A stretch of DNA of 64,000 nucleotides from Torreya grandis (Eukaryota; Streptophyta; Pinopsida; Cupressales; Taxaceae): the NCBI GenBank assembly GCA_037957365.1, contig JARHVA010000223.1:4860001-4924000 (forward strand), written 5' to 3'. Position numbers and translations under genes: made by a program. This document shows positions 47,896 through 60,482 of the stretch, piece after piece. Below the pieces are notes generated by a model. That model was not told the DNA's origin, did no database searches, and was given only the letters and a program-made list of their open reading frames with translations. How positions within the stretch are numbered: position 1 is the first letter of the stretch; each line of letters opens with the position of its first letter.

Positions 47896-50800
47896 ATGGA
47901 GGCAAGAAGGATAAGTAAGGTTCTTGGAAGCGTTGAAGAAGAAAAGATAAATTTAGTGGCAAGAAGGAGCCCTACAACCATTGATGTTTGAAAAGTGAAG
48001 AATGAATAGATAAAAAAAAATCAAAGAGAAGGTACTAGTGATTTTTTGTTTTACATTTTATTAAAGTGTTGTATTAATAAGTTGTTTTAGGCCATTGACT
48101 CAAGTGAGATGCTCATTGAAACCATTAGATAAGGACCAAAAGACTAGGGTGTAAAAGACCTAGGTGAGGACTTAAGAAGATCAAGAGACCAAGGTGAAAA
48201 ATACTCGGGTGAATGTCTTATTGAAGGAACAATGGAGAGATTGAGAAAATACATGGATAGAAAGATGAATGGCATAGGAGAAGAAAAATTCCACATACAG
48301 GTGAAAGAAGATGCCAAGAAGAATGATATGGACATGAAGAAAGAGATAGTTGAGCTAAAGGAGAGGTTGAGTCTTATTATGGAGCTACTACAAGAACAAG
48401 AAAACTAATGTTATGATTGGAAGCTGAAAAGAAAATTCAAATGGCCTATAGAGATATTGATTGAAAGAATAATAAGGTATAAATTCATTGCCTTGGTTAA
48501 AGAATAAATAAAGAAGTTAAGATCCCATGGAGACAAGAAGAAAGAAAGAGTTGAAAGTAGGAAAAAGTTTGAAAATCAATCCTTGAAGGAAGAAAAAGAA
48601 ATCTTCATTTACAAACTAGAGGAAGGACTAATGTTTAATGAATAAGAGGTGGATGAGAGACAATATAAGAGCCTCATGGAAGACTTAAGAAGTTTATACC
48701 AGGATGAAGGAGAGATGCCAATCCTAGAAGCATAAAGAGAGGCAAACAAGCCTCAAATTTTTCAATCTGACTATTTATATACATATATGTCTATAGGTCT
48801 TAAATAATATGAAGGTTAACAACCACAAGAATGGACCATAAAAGCAAAGAGAGGAAAAATTATATTTCAAAAAAAATTTCAAAGTAAATAGAATTCATGG
48901 ACCTCAAATAAAATAGGTAGAGGAGAAACAAAAGGAAAGTTTCAAGATTCTACAAGATAGAGATGATAACATCATGAAGGAGGTTTCTTATCAAGTTTAA
49001 AGGAGGTCAAAAATAGTCTAGAATATGAAGATAAAATTTCAAGTGTAAGAGGCACATTGCCTATAGAACCATCTCAATCAGACAAAGTTTTATATCTTGA
49101 AGGGGTAGAAATTCAAAGTCAAACAATGCATTCCAAGTAAGGGTATGATCTTCATGAAGATGATAACAATGAGAGTTCAAGAATTCAATCCCTTACACCT
49201 AAAAAAGAATAAGAAAGAAAGAAAATGATGGAAGACTAGTATAAAACATCCAATGAAATGGTGAAAAGTCCACTCAAGGATAAATCAAGTGAAAAAGCAA
49301 AAAAAGAGACCATAAGCAGGTTACAAGCCATGCAAGGAAGAAAAGTTAGAGATAAATACAAAAAAAAGGTGGAGTTTATAGAATTAGGGTATCATGTAAC
49401 TAATTTTGAACAAGATAAAGGTATAGTAATCCTTCCAAGAACTACATGTCAGTTTGAAGGAGATTTGAAGATCCATAAGGGAGAAGAACAATAATTCAAT
49501 GATGAAGAAGGTTTTAAAAAAGCAAATAGGGCGTAGAAGGGACTATACATCCTCAAATATTCATTATAATGTATTATATTGATGTTAATTAAACATCATC
49601 AACATTTTAAGGTAAAAGATATCCTAATGAGGATGATATAAGAGTAAGAATAAGGTCATCTTAGTTAAAACTAGAAAGAGAGTGAAATAATAAAGACTTT
49701 CAAGGTCTCATGAGTTATGATTTCAAAGATAATATAATTATGGCCAAGGAGCAAGGCTTAGCTAATCTTCATTCCATGACCACAATATTGAAGAGTAACT
49801 TATAATCATTTGAGTTAAGTAACCAGCTTGAAAATGAGAAACTAATAGCATATGAGGTGGAAAGAGACTTAGAGTCATGTTTGATCAAGGTAGTTAGTAA
49901 GTTGATAAGTTTAAGTGAAAAATAACTTTTATAAACCATTTTTAGTAGTTGGGAAATAAAATGTGTGTGTAGATCTCAAGAGGTCATGGAGAGCAATATG
50001 GTGAAGAAATAAGGTTCTTGATACTTTTTCAATACAAGAAAACTATTTTAGAAATGTTAAATGAATGGAAACTTAGATTAGAACATGTATGTGTTGAGTT
50101 ATTGAAACATAAACCAAGAGTAAATGAGGAAGTATTCATGGTTTGTAAAAATAATCTCAATTTTTAATGTGTTAATATAGGAAGACAAGACAAAAAATTC
50201 AAATGAATGATAGGACTGACTTGGAAGTGTGTATAAAAAATATAGGAAGAAGGTTTACAAGAGAACTTCAAGAAAGTCAAGAAGTTTACCAAAGAAAAAA
50301 ATCATTTAAGGATGAATACATGAGAAATGACAAGGAAATGAAGGAAAAAATAGGGTATATAGAGTAGATTTCAATTTAATATGAAGAAACTATAGTTGAG
50401 AAATAAGCCCCTAGAGCCATAAAGGAGTAGGATTTGGAGAGCAGTCTATGGAGTCCATTTTCTTGCATTGAAGTATATAAGTGTAAAGTAATCCCAAATA
50501 ATGGCTAAAGATTTCAATGAAAAATTAGTTTTGAGTAAGAGTATCTATAATTCCAAATAAATGTTTGCATTTTCAAAAGTTTTAAGTCAAGAATAGGGTA
50601 AAAACTCATTGATAAGTTCAAATAAGGATCAAAGAATTATGTGATGAAATATGGGTAGAGAAAGTTGGCTAAGTAAAACTTGAATACAACATTATTTAAA
50701 GATGTTCTTGGGAACAAAATGTTTGAAAATGATAAGAAGCCAAGAAAGGTTCTTAAATAATAAAATGATGTTTTGAGATCAAGAAAGAATGATAGAGAAT

Positions 50801-51405
50801 AAATCAAGTAAAGATTAAGCGTGGATACCTCAAAGTGCATTATGTCAATTAAAGTTATGAGTACACCAAATAATGAAACAATGAAAAGGAATGGATCAAG
50901 GAGTATGATGAAGAATTTTTTTTTATTTAATGAGTTTTTTGCATGTGTAGGTATAGATGAAGAATGTTCAAAAAGGTGGATGGACATCAAGAAGGATAAA
51001 ATTTGCTCACATGAAGAACATGCTAAAACAAACTATTCCTTATCATTCCAAAGAAGTCCATGGGATCCAAAATTGCATGAAGAGAAGATAAATTATGAAG
51101 AGGAGAAGAAGGAGATTAACAAAGAGCACATGAAGCTATAGATAGGAGAAATAATGAAGCATCAGGAGTAGGAGGTCATGAAAATTTATAAGAATGGGAG
51201 TATGATGCAAGTACATCAACACATAGATTCTTCATCAAGGTGGATAGACATCAAGAAGGATAAAATTTTCTCACATGAAAAACATGCTAAAAAAAACTAT
51301 TCCTTATCATTCCAAATAAGCCCATGGGATTCAAAATTGCATGAAGAGAAGATAAATTATGAAGAGGAGAAGAAGGAGATTAAAAAAGAGCACATGAAGC
51401 TATAG
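47896..51405 (+). pseudogene. E4 ORF, very long Lys/Glu-rich coiled-coil-like protein, decayed
   Basis: I do not recognise the family. From ATG 47896 (MEARRISKVLGSVEEEK) one frame is protein-like almost to the 3' LTR, about 1,170 codons. Points at 49258, 50203, 50821 and 51178 are all in phase, and a middle part near 49650-49925 reads in another frame. Helical charged blocks include DMKKEIVELKERLSLIMELL near 48330-48390, EVDERQYKSLMEDLRSLYQD near 48646, DKSSEKAKKETISRLQAMQG near 49280, and RRFTRELQESQEVYQRKKSF near 50250. Less charged islands such as LGYHVTNFEQDKGIVILPRT (49387) are compact and may be a folded domain. Stops are mostly TAA/TAG. It lacks capsid, knuckle and pol motifs. A structural or captured host coiled-coil protein is possible. 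Confidence 0.6.
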
Positions 51406-51500
51406 ATAGGAGTAATCATGAAGCATTAGAAGTAGGAGGTCATGAAAATTTATAAGCATGGTAGTATGATGCAAGTACATCAACACATAGAGCATGAACA
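50973..51500 (+). repeat. 264 bp tandem duplication across the ORF-3' LTR junction
   Basis: Copy one at 50973-51236 and copy two at 51237-51500 are closely similar (aaggtggat.gacatcaagaa through tgatgcaagtacatcaac). The offset is exactly 264 bases, 88 codons, so the frame is kept. Copy one carries the first ~25 bases of the LTR at 51206, so the duplicated unit included the internal-LTR junction. Confidence 0.9.
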
Positions 51501-53096
51501 TGAAGATATTTTCCTTGTAAGTGGTGTTATAGGCTATATTAGGTCTATAATAAGACTTATATAGGCTTAAAGTGGTGGTTTGTAGTCATTTAGGGGTGTT
51601 AGAGGTTTTCCCTCCAAAACCAAGAATTTGAATTTTGAATGGCTTTGGACTATTTGGGGATTCCTAGTGTATTCCAAGGATAATAGTCATTAGATAAATG
51701 GTCCTTAGGAGTCTATTGATATATACTAAAATTCATTTATTCGTATCTTGTTTGTAAATTGTTAAACTTATGATAAGCCTCATCCTAATGTAGAAGGCTT
51801 AATTTGACATATGCTAAGGTCATCTAGGATGGTTAAGAAGTTTGTGGGGTTAAATAATAAATAAATATAAGTTTGGTTAAGATATAAACATAGAAACATA
51901 CATATTGTGAGTTAATTATGTATAAAATAGAGGAGAACCTTAGTGGTGAGGTTGATGAATGGTGTGTGTAAGGAGGTTGTAAGGGTGTTGTGTAGTCTCC
52001 AAGAAATAAAAGAATAAGAAAAATATTTTATGACCTCATTGGTATTCCCAAAGGTGTGAATGATATTTTTTTAATGTTTATTGATTGATACAAGATGTAT
52101 TTTATTTCTTTAAAAGTTATAGGGTTTAGAACTACATAATATTGAGGGTTTTTGTATGTAATAGTAATAGTAATTTTTCATTTTCACACATTATATGATT
52201 GTTCAAGAAATCAATATTGTTTTTAAAGTTTCCCTAGGTCCATACATACCTATTAAAGTCAAAATTTGTAAAAAACAAGCAAAATTGTGAAAATTAGAAA
52301 TTTTATGGTGCTCTCGACCTCTAGTAGACCCTCCCTAGGGTTTTAGTATAAAATCTTGAATATATTAAGTTTTAACCATAAAAAAATAAAAATTTTGATG
52401 TACATGTATGATTTTAAGTATTATAACATAATATTTAATTATCATGAATTTTGGGGCTGTACAACTTGGAATATAAAGGAAGGTGTACAATTAGTTTGAA
52501 AATAGGCCTAAAAGGGGCTAGATTGAGAGAAATTTAGATTTTCTTGAGTTTCTAAGTCAAGTGAAGATATAAATATTTTATAAAACCATTTTATAGTGAT
52601 TTTAAGTGTCCATATTAAAATTAATAGTTTTCTAAGTCATTTCCTAATCATAACAACAAATTTAGCCTTATAGGCCTAGTAACCTTCTTAGACAATTTAA
52701 GAATAATCAAGAGAGGTGAATCTTGGTGATAGAGTGATTAATTTTAGGATATTATTATGATATATTAATCCTAATAAGACCTTATAAAGCCTTATAAATT
52801 CATGTAAAAATCATAAATCTTAAGAGTGACTAGTCAAGCACAAGAAGATAGATTTAGTCTAGTCTATACCAAGCTGATTTATGTTCACTTGAAGACCAAA
52901 CTAAGTGAATAGCAATTTGGAATTCTATTTTGGGATTTATATGAATTAGAGAAAAATAATGAAATCATAAATAAGCATTGAATATGTGTGTTTACCCTAT
53001 TAATGTATCTTGAGGTATTAAAGGAAGCAATAATTGGAATTTATAAATTTGTCAAAATAAAATATGTTGAAAGTGTGTTTTGAGTTGAGCTTTGCA
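51470..53096 (+). repeat. E4 3' LTR
   Basis: Begins TGCAAGTACATCAACA and ends GAGCTTTGCA. It matches 46180-47806 over its whole length. Directly afterwards E1 resumes ('tcaatgctcctacaataaatt'). Confidence 0.85.
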
Positions 53097-53306
53097 TCAA
53101 TGCTCCTACAATAAATTATCATAATTATGTAAGTGGTTTCAACCACCACTATTCACATAATAAAAATATACAATAATTATAATAAAACCAATTTATGTGG
53201 GTTGTTATTACTAACAACTCACCCACACATAATTACATTTACCACTATGTAAGTATTCTCAACCCATATAATGTCAACACTAAACACTATATTCCTAATA
53301 TTGACA
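53097..53306 (-). repeat. E1 5' LTR, second piece
   Basis: Continuation of 46011-46179 after E4. It matches 16390-16607, including 'gttgttattactaacaactc' and 'actatgtaagtattctcaac', and ends ATTGACA, the outer right end of the nest. Confidence 0.65.
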
Positions 53307-55500
53307 AATACTACTCATGGGTTGTTATTTAAGTTCTTCAGACCTATAATATGATTGGTTCCATGACTGATATGAAAATAGGGAATAATAGGGTAGTATA
53401 AATCAGTTGTGTAATTGATTAAATGAACTTGAATAGGTCATTATACCACACATTTTAGAAATATATCATGGTAGGGTTCAATAAGATAAATAATTTGATG
53501 CATATGTTTCAAAACATTTTTAATTTTGATTACCTTTGAGGAATAGACACTTGATAAAAATTTGGACACTTGCATCGATGTAAGTGTCCCTATATGGGAT
53601 GCAAGTGTTTAACATGCTAAAAATCTATCAAGGATATGAAATAGACAATGAAGGACATATATCAAGTTTTAAGATTTTTGTACAATATAGGAGATCAAAA
53701 TAATTATAAATTATAGGGTTAAACCATAAGATAAATAGTTAGGCATAATGAGTTGGTAAATGTAAAACTTTTGGTAGTATGGAGGTATACAACTGAAGGG
53801 TAGTACCCTGATAGGTATTTGTCAAATATATAAGACTAAGATGTTAAATAGATCAGATTTTAGTATATAAAATGTATTTTTGGAAAGTTTATGCATAATT
53901 TTTTTTTGGAAATGTGTTCAAAACACACATTAACAAAACAATAAAAATATATTTTTTCATCATTTATTTAAAGCTAAAATTCATTTTAAATTTGAAACTA
54001 GCAAGCCCCTTGAAATGGATTAGTTTCACATAAACCAAATGGTTACCTAGTATACCTAGAATTGATAGATATAAACCTTGGGGAGATGTTCATACCTCAT
54101 TTCAAGAGAGGCTAGATGGTTCACTATCCTAACTAAGATGGTGTGTAGAACAACCCATCAATACATATAACAAAATTTAGTTTGAATATAAGTAGTGTAT
54201 TATATTGTTGCTCACACAACACGCCCCATTTTAGGCTTAGATGGGACCCTCTTTTTTGATTTAGAGCCTGCTATCATACCTTAAGGAGTTCATTTTGGTT
54301 ACTTGTTTAACTCAGCCTTCTTGGGATTCTATACCATTAAATGTGAAGATTTGAAAACTGAATGTGCTTCATTTATTTAACTAAGTTTGAATAATCAAAT
54401 GTTCATCATAAGTGCTTTGTCTAATTCATTTTTGAGGCTACTTCAATTTTAAATATCTAAATTTGTGTAGATTTATTAAGTCTTGGTTTATCTTTTGATT
54501 GTGTTTTGAAACACAATTAAGACTTCCTTTAAACCATCTTGCATTAGGTTTATGAAAATTATTTAAATATTTTAGAGTTTTATCACTCCTTTTCATGGGC
54601 CATTTGATCCATTTTTATTCTCATTTTAATCCAAATGACAAATTAATTTTTAAGTTTTTACTTTTTAACTTAATCACTTTTCTAAGAAATGAACTGAATT
54701 GGCTTCTAAATTGAGAAAAATGATAAGTCATTGCATAGTTTTTATGTTATACTTAGTTATTTTTAGCTTAAAACTTTCCATTTTTATTCAAAATTTTCAG
54801 CCATTGGCTTTTAAAATTTTGAGTTCCTATCTGTGACTTTTTATATTATGCCCAAAGGTGCCTAAGTTTATCATGGTGTTATGCAGAAACCTTTCACTAC
54901 TCTCAATGACTCCAATCCATCCAAATAAGTCTTTCAAGACTTAGTTGATTATTAAAATTTATGAAGAGCCATGTTCTACCTTTTTGATTAATGGGACTCA
55001 ACTATTCCTCTTCAAAATTTACCCCATGCCATTTGTCAATCTCCTAGTGGTTTTGGGCCCATTAAAAATGTAGTTCAACACTTAGTCAATTTTATTCAAA
55101 GTTGCCTAGTGGGTCTCCATGTGAAAAAAGATATGGGAAATTAGGTTAGTAGGCTTTTACCAAGTCTAAAGATCTTAGTGACCCAACATTCTAAAACCAT
55201 CTAGACAAGACAATAATGATGTGAATAATTTCTAGGCAAGCAGGTAAGTGAGATGATGCCACATGGTAAATCCCATTTCCCTATAACCTTAGGGTGGTCC
55301 GTGTAAATCCTTTAGTATGTTAGAACTTTGGGTGAATAAGATGATGCCACATGCCAAAATATCACTTCAACATAGAAATAACAGCTAGTAGGTGCACAAG
55401 GCCTAAAGATGAGTAGTGAAAGAACAAGGAGAGTATGCATGGAAAGGGCCCCACAAGTAAGGGACACATTGGTTGTGCAACCAATAAAACACTACCTTAA
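53307..55500. other. AT-rich non-coding stretch right of the nest
   Basis: No coding recognised. The phrase 'agatgatgccacatg' occurs at about 55251 and 55340, a short direct repeat. The stretch 54200-55200 has a pyrimidine-rich plus strand with no readable frame. Confidence 0.4.
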
Positions 55501-57129
55501 ATTTGATGGCTTGTCTAGCCATCAAAATTGTTATAATATGAGGAAAGAATTACACATCCAATTTGATTCACATAATTAAATCATGAATCAATTCATCACC
55601 AACAAATATAAAAAAGTGGTAGAATTCAATACAAAATTGAGCACTATCATCAATCAAAGCATGACATATACATTGGGATCATGTGGTGAGTACATAAGAC
55701 AAAGATTTACTTAAGGAGGAATGTAAATTAATTACATATAAGTATGGGAAGATGGTAGTATGATGCAATCCTAACTACATTCACCTACCAAAATTCAATT
55801 GAGGCATGGTTTAATTCTGCAAATCTTAGGCACACTTTCAATTTGTTAGAGATATCAAGCTTCCTGCTTAACCACATTCCTTCAATCACATTGAATGTTT
55901 TTAACCACCCCATTAATGGGAAAATTTGATTGAGTTCAAACTCCTAAAGACTGTGAGCCTATATAAGATCAACATTTCTATGTAATAAGGGTTGGATCTT
56001 TAGGAATTGTAAGAGAGACATAGAGAGATTATTCTCATTTATTTTCCTACATTTTAGTACTTTATAGAATAATTTCTCCTATTTTAGTCTTGACATTTCA
56101 AAGGTGTCCTCAACACTTGGATGATTTTATGAATTCCATACTCTGTTAATTAAAAGTAAAATATTGATAATTTAAAGATTGTTGAGATTATGTAGTCATT
56201 TACTGAACATGTTTATGGTAGTCATGTCTTTCCTTCTCACAATAAAACTCCTTAGACTCTTACGCTGTCTTTAGTTGGAGTTTTGTTAAGCTTGGATCAA
56301 CTAGAGTTTGGTTTTAACGGATTCATTCAACTAGATAGTTCTAAATTCACCTATGTTTGTAGTAAATATTTTATCTCTTTATCCCTAATCTTTTATATTT
56401 TCTTTATGATCAAGTTTAATATAGGAACAAAATTAATCTAAATTTAATTAACTATCTTGATTTCTATCTTATTTTTAGTTTATATTCATTATAGTATTGT
56501 TGCATCCATTAATGTGTTAAATTATTAATGAAATCAAATGTTGTTATTCATTTAAATCTATTGAAATCTGATTTTTGTTAGAGGAAAACCCTGCTAGAAT
56601 ATCCAAGTGAAGCACATAGCCTCTCTTTATGAATGTCTTAGCCAAAGCTAAACTGAAACTCAACTCGTTAAAACATTCCCCTATATGGAACAAGTCTACA
56701 TCAACCAACTTAATGAAGAGCAATATACCAAGACCTAGTATATTTAGAACACGGGGAGGTATTTTATTCATGATATCACCCTCCTTTCAGGATATGCCAA
56801 GATTAACAACCCCTTTGCCTGATTGTTGGCTCATGTTAAATGACACATCATCATATTCTAGTGATAGAAGGAGGATATAATCATGATTTGAGTTTATATC
56901 TAAATCTCAAACTAACACATTTTAAGACCCTTCTATTCTACTAGGCTAAACCTTTTATTAAGCTAGAAAATAGAAGGATAAATACATTATGAAAATCTAA
57001 TGGGGATAACTTGGAGCTCTTAAAACTTACTGACCATAGAATACTAAAACAAAGAGCTAATCAAATGAAAGTAAAGGCTACGACCATATAGTCACCTGGT
57101 AGTTCATTAATAGCTATGTCTGCTCCTTT
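55501..57129 (+). other. LTR-like region and leader ahead of the E5 gag
   Basis: A palindrome gatggcttgtctagccatc lies at 55504-55522. A TATA box (tatataa, 55960-55966) sits in 'gtgagcctatataagatcaac', followed by 'aagagagacatagagagatt' and a pyrimidine-rich leader. This order suits the promoter and R region of a gypsy LTR lying upstream of the gag remnant. I find no partner LTR in the window. The run 56629-56880 could be the gag N-terminus. Confidence 0.4.
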
Positions 57130-58860
57130 TGTTAATCCATTTGTCATCCCCTAATATTTAATAATGGACAACATGACTTGGTTTGGACAAGGAGGTTACT
57201 ACCTTGTGGCTGTCCCAATCATAACTCATGATTTTCCCAAGAATATGGATAAGTTCTATCCCAAGTTTATATTTAGAGTAATATAAATGGTATAGGAACA
57301 TATTCAATCTTTCAAGGATGTATTAATTAGGACCCAAATTCAACATGAAGATGTTATCTATAGATTGTTCCCCTATTACTTGGGGAAAACAACTTATGAA
57401 TGCTATCTTAGGCTTCCCCATGGGTCAATAACTACCTATGATAATTTATAAATAATTTTTGTGAACCATTTTAAGCTCCCCATCGATCTTTCAATCTTAT
57501 ATCATCACTTTATAGCTACATTGAGATAATAAAATGAAATTATGAACATGTTTAATAGTTAATTTCAAAAATTATACCAATGGTTGAAATACCATATACT
57601 CAAACTAAAGTGGTAATTATATAGACTTACCTAAGGACTTTAGACTCTATAACTTATATGTTCCTTATAATAACACCAACAACCCTCACATCATTATCAT
57701 TGACATATAATGAAACCATCAACATCGAGTAATATATGGTCTCACAAGGCTATGGATATGGTCATTTGCCTTCATTAAGATAACTAGGTGCCTATAATAA
57801 AATTATGATGACCAATCAAGCCCTTCAATATAATAACCCACTAATGAATTTGATCCTAGGAGCCATATATGTAATCCAAAATATAATTTATAATATAACT
57901 CTAGTAAACTACATGCCCAATGACATGCCCAATGTGCCTCCCAACCATGTGGTTCCCCAAATGAACAAGCAATAGTTAATCCTAATGGCATAAAAAATTA
58001 TTTATACTATATCAAACACTATCATGTGTGCTACATCTAGTAGTACCTAGAAAGCACTCCCATCCTAATTAAATCCATAGACACCTACTTGCAATGTCCA
58101 CAACTATACCCCTATGACTAACCTATATTCTTAAATTCAAATGTACTTGTGTCTAAAATTCAATCCCAGGCAACAATTCAACCCAAAAATATCACTTTGA
58201 AGTGGGAAACTTGAAACAAATATTTCAAATACTTTCCAATGACATGATTAACCTACATAGGTATCAACCTCATAATTTAAACTAGAATATGAATAACCCA
58301 CATCAAGGTAGAAATTAAAATTTCCAATGCCCTATTATTTAATATAATTCCATGCCTAATAATGGAATATTTCCCAATATTTTGAACAAGAATAACAATC
58401 ATGCCTCCCATTCTATGGACTTCATAATTTATACTTAAACACTTGGTGTCGAGTACACAACACAACTAACCATGTAGAAACAAACTGTGCAAAGTTCATA
58501 ACTGCTTGTAACATCTTCCAAAAGGAGATGGATAACATGGAATTGTGCCTACTCCTGATGAAAGTCATAACCAAGATGGAGGTAACTTGGACACAAATTT
58601 AGTATTAGAAACTTATGAATTTCCTTTTTAATATGAAAATAAATTGGAAGATAACCTGGAGGAAGTCCATGCCTTTAGGAAATTATAGATAATAAATAAT
58701 TACCAATCAAGGAGTAAATCAACCAAACCTTTGACCACTTCAAATAATCCAAAAAACACTCATGTTACCCCTTATTTAAATTTAAGTAATAATCCTCCCT
58801 CACCTAAAGGACCTACCACTCCTTATTATCCCAAGAGTTATGTTGCCTACACCCCACATA
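57130..58860 (+). pseudogene. E5 Ty3/gypsy gag, decayed
   Basis: The capsid pattern is clear in one frame near 57240-57480: FPKNMDKFYPKF, a stop, EHIQSFKDVL, then HEDVIYRLFPYYLGKTTYEC, then RLPHGSITTYDNL, then IIFVNHFKLPIDLSILYHHF. This matches the Retrotrans_gag consensus (EDV..RLFP.SL.G.A..W...L..GSI..W..L). From about 57650 to 58400 the protein turns Asn/Pro/Gln-rich (MPNDMPNVPPNHVVPQMNKQ). Stops are mostly TAA/TAG. No zinc knuckle is seen. Confidence 0.7.
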
Positions 58861-59290
58861 ACAAGCATCTAAGAAGGTCAAAATTATTTATGATGTGAAT
58901 GTTAATAGTTATAAAGAGAGGATCGAGACTCCATTTTTATTAATGGTCAATATATTTGGAAAAAATTTACATAATTTCTTGGTTGATTCAGTGCCTCTAG
59001 GAACATTATGCCAAATGTTATCTACCAATAGTTGGGCATTACACATGCAAACTCTAATTGAAAGGTTTTCCAAATGGACATAAAAAAGGTGAAGGTAGTA
59101 AGGGAGATGAACCACATATAAATGTAACTAGCCTTAGATCCATGAATTCAACAATTCATCAATATTTAAGTGGTGGCTATTCAGGATGCTTATAGCATGC
59201 TGCCTAGCTAAGACTGGTCCATAATGTTGAATGGCTATTATTAGCTATTCTAGCCACCCTTTATCCCTAAAACATTTTCACAACTTGGAT
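58861..59290 (+). pseudogene. E5 aspartic protease, decayed, frame slip at active site
   Basis: Retropepsin segment after gag. TPFLLMVNIFGKNLHNFLVD leads into the catalytic Asp (58985-58987) and a Ser. Immediately after, the frame is lost by one missing base, and the rest of the active-site signature is visible in the neighbouring frame. Downstream, near 59190-59240, DAYSMLPS, a stop, DWSIMLNGYY resembles the conserved block after protease in gypsy elements. No RT is recognised beyond. Confidence 0.65.
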
Positions 59291-60482
59291 ATGGGATTTT
59301 TTTCATTAAATCATGGATTATGATTATTAACTTCTTGAAATCACCTTACTGATGTCTATTTCATTGAGGTCTTGAGCGTATTTGATATTTTAGGTTGGTG
59401 TTAGCCTTGTAAAAAGTCTATGTGCATGGCCCTTCATTAGGAGGTGTATCAAAATTATTATTAAAGTTATTGTAAACTTGTTAGATCCCCATTCAATTAC
59501 TAGTGATTCCCAAGTTTCATCCATAGATGTGTACATTAATGCCTACCAATGTGAAGAATATGTCAAAGCCTTATATGGGTTTATGAGGGCTTTTCTAGGG
59601 ACATAAAGAAGTTATTTTTCTTTGAGAATGGTAGTAAAAAATCTCCAAAATCCATTTCATTAAGTCTTTATTAGAGTTTCAACATTCAAAAGAGTTTCAT
59701 TAAGTCATTTAGAACATTCAAGCTTCCTTCAAGTTCTCTAAAGTCCATACATTTGGTCCAAAGATTGTCTTTGATTTAGTTTTTTCCTTTTATTTTGATT
59801 CTTTGTGGACTTATTCAAATTTACAATGAATAAGAAGAATCCTATAAGGCATCCAAATCATTTAATAAGGTTTATACATGTGATTTAAAGCCTTTTTAAG
59901 GCCTTCTCCATGCCTAAATAATAAGTACAAGGTTTCATAGAGGGAGAATGGTCAAACTTTTTAGGTTTCAAGCTCAAAAACATGAAGTTTCAAGCCCTAT
60001 GAGGTAGATTTTGAGATTTAAAGCATGAGTTAGGGGATGAAAAGAGTCAAGAAGGTTTTTAAAGATCATACATGATTATTTGAAAGCATTTAAGAAGGAA
60101 ACCTCATCATGCACAATCCCAAAACCTATTGTAGACACTTATAACTAGATTTCATGCACATGTTAACATCATTTTCTTAATGCATGGTTCAAAACAAGTC
60201 TTAAAGGAGGTGAATATAGTCCCAATGTATCTATTATATGTGTTTAAAATATGAATAAGGGTAAGAGGGATATGAATAATCATTAAGAAGGTAGGAAAAT
60301 AGTCACAAGTAGGTTTTAGATAAATTATTTGATGTATATTCACACTTATCATGTTTCATGACTCTAATAAGGTTTTGAGAAAGGTTAGGGAAGTTGCGTA
60401 GAATCATATAATGGTGTTTATAACAAAAATAAATGAATAATCATGTAGATCCATAAAAAAATTCACAGATAGTCCTAAAATC
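59291..60482. other. Unassigned stretch between E5 protease and tandem array
   Basis: The first 400 bases may be further pol-like coding (SLGGVSKLLLK near 59430), but I cannot identify it. From about 59850 the text resembles the tandem units that are clearer after 60483 ('aagcct..taaggcc', 'gtttcaagc'), so the array may begin here. Confidence 0.35.

Larger units (their letters stand above)
46180..53096 (+). mobile_element. E4: LTR retrotransposon encoding only a coiled-coil-rich protein
   Basis: Two 1,627 bp LTRs (46180-47806 and 51470-53096), a tRNA-iMet-type primer-binding site six bases after the first, and a single long ORF between them. It is inserted in the 5' LTR of E1; the bases tcaa flank both sides and are probably what remains of the target-site duplication. 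No gag, protease, RT or integrase is seen, so it depended on another element. The LTRs differ by roughly 15% in the stretch I compared by eye. Confidence 0.75.
16222..53306 (-). mobile_element. E1: outermost minus-strand copia-like element hosting the nest
   Basis: Two copies of a ~380 bp repeat, the second split by a later insertion, define this element: 16222-16607, and 46011-46179 continued at 53097-53306. The second copy starts TGTCAAT and ends ATTGACA. A tRNA-iMet-like primer-binding site on the minus strand at 45993-46006 and a minus-strand purine tract at 16608-16616 both give minus orientation. Apart from E2 and E4, its own internal DNA is only about 1.8 kb (16608-18020 and 45636-46010), so it was non-autonomous or internally deleted. 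I find no convincing flanking target-site duplication. Confidence 0.6.

Noticed and set aside
50637..50990. Minus-strand 117-codon ORF with hydrophobic segments
   Set aside because: Antisense of the E4 coiled-coil ORF, with the same purine-bias artefact.
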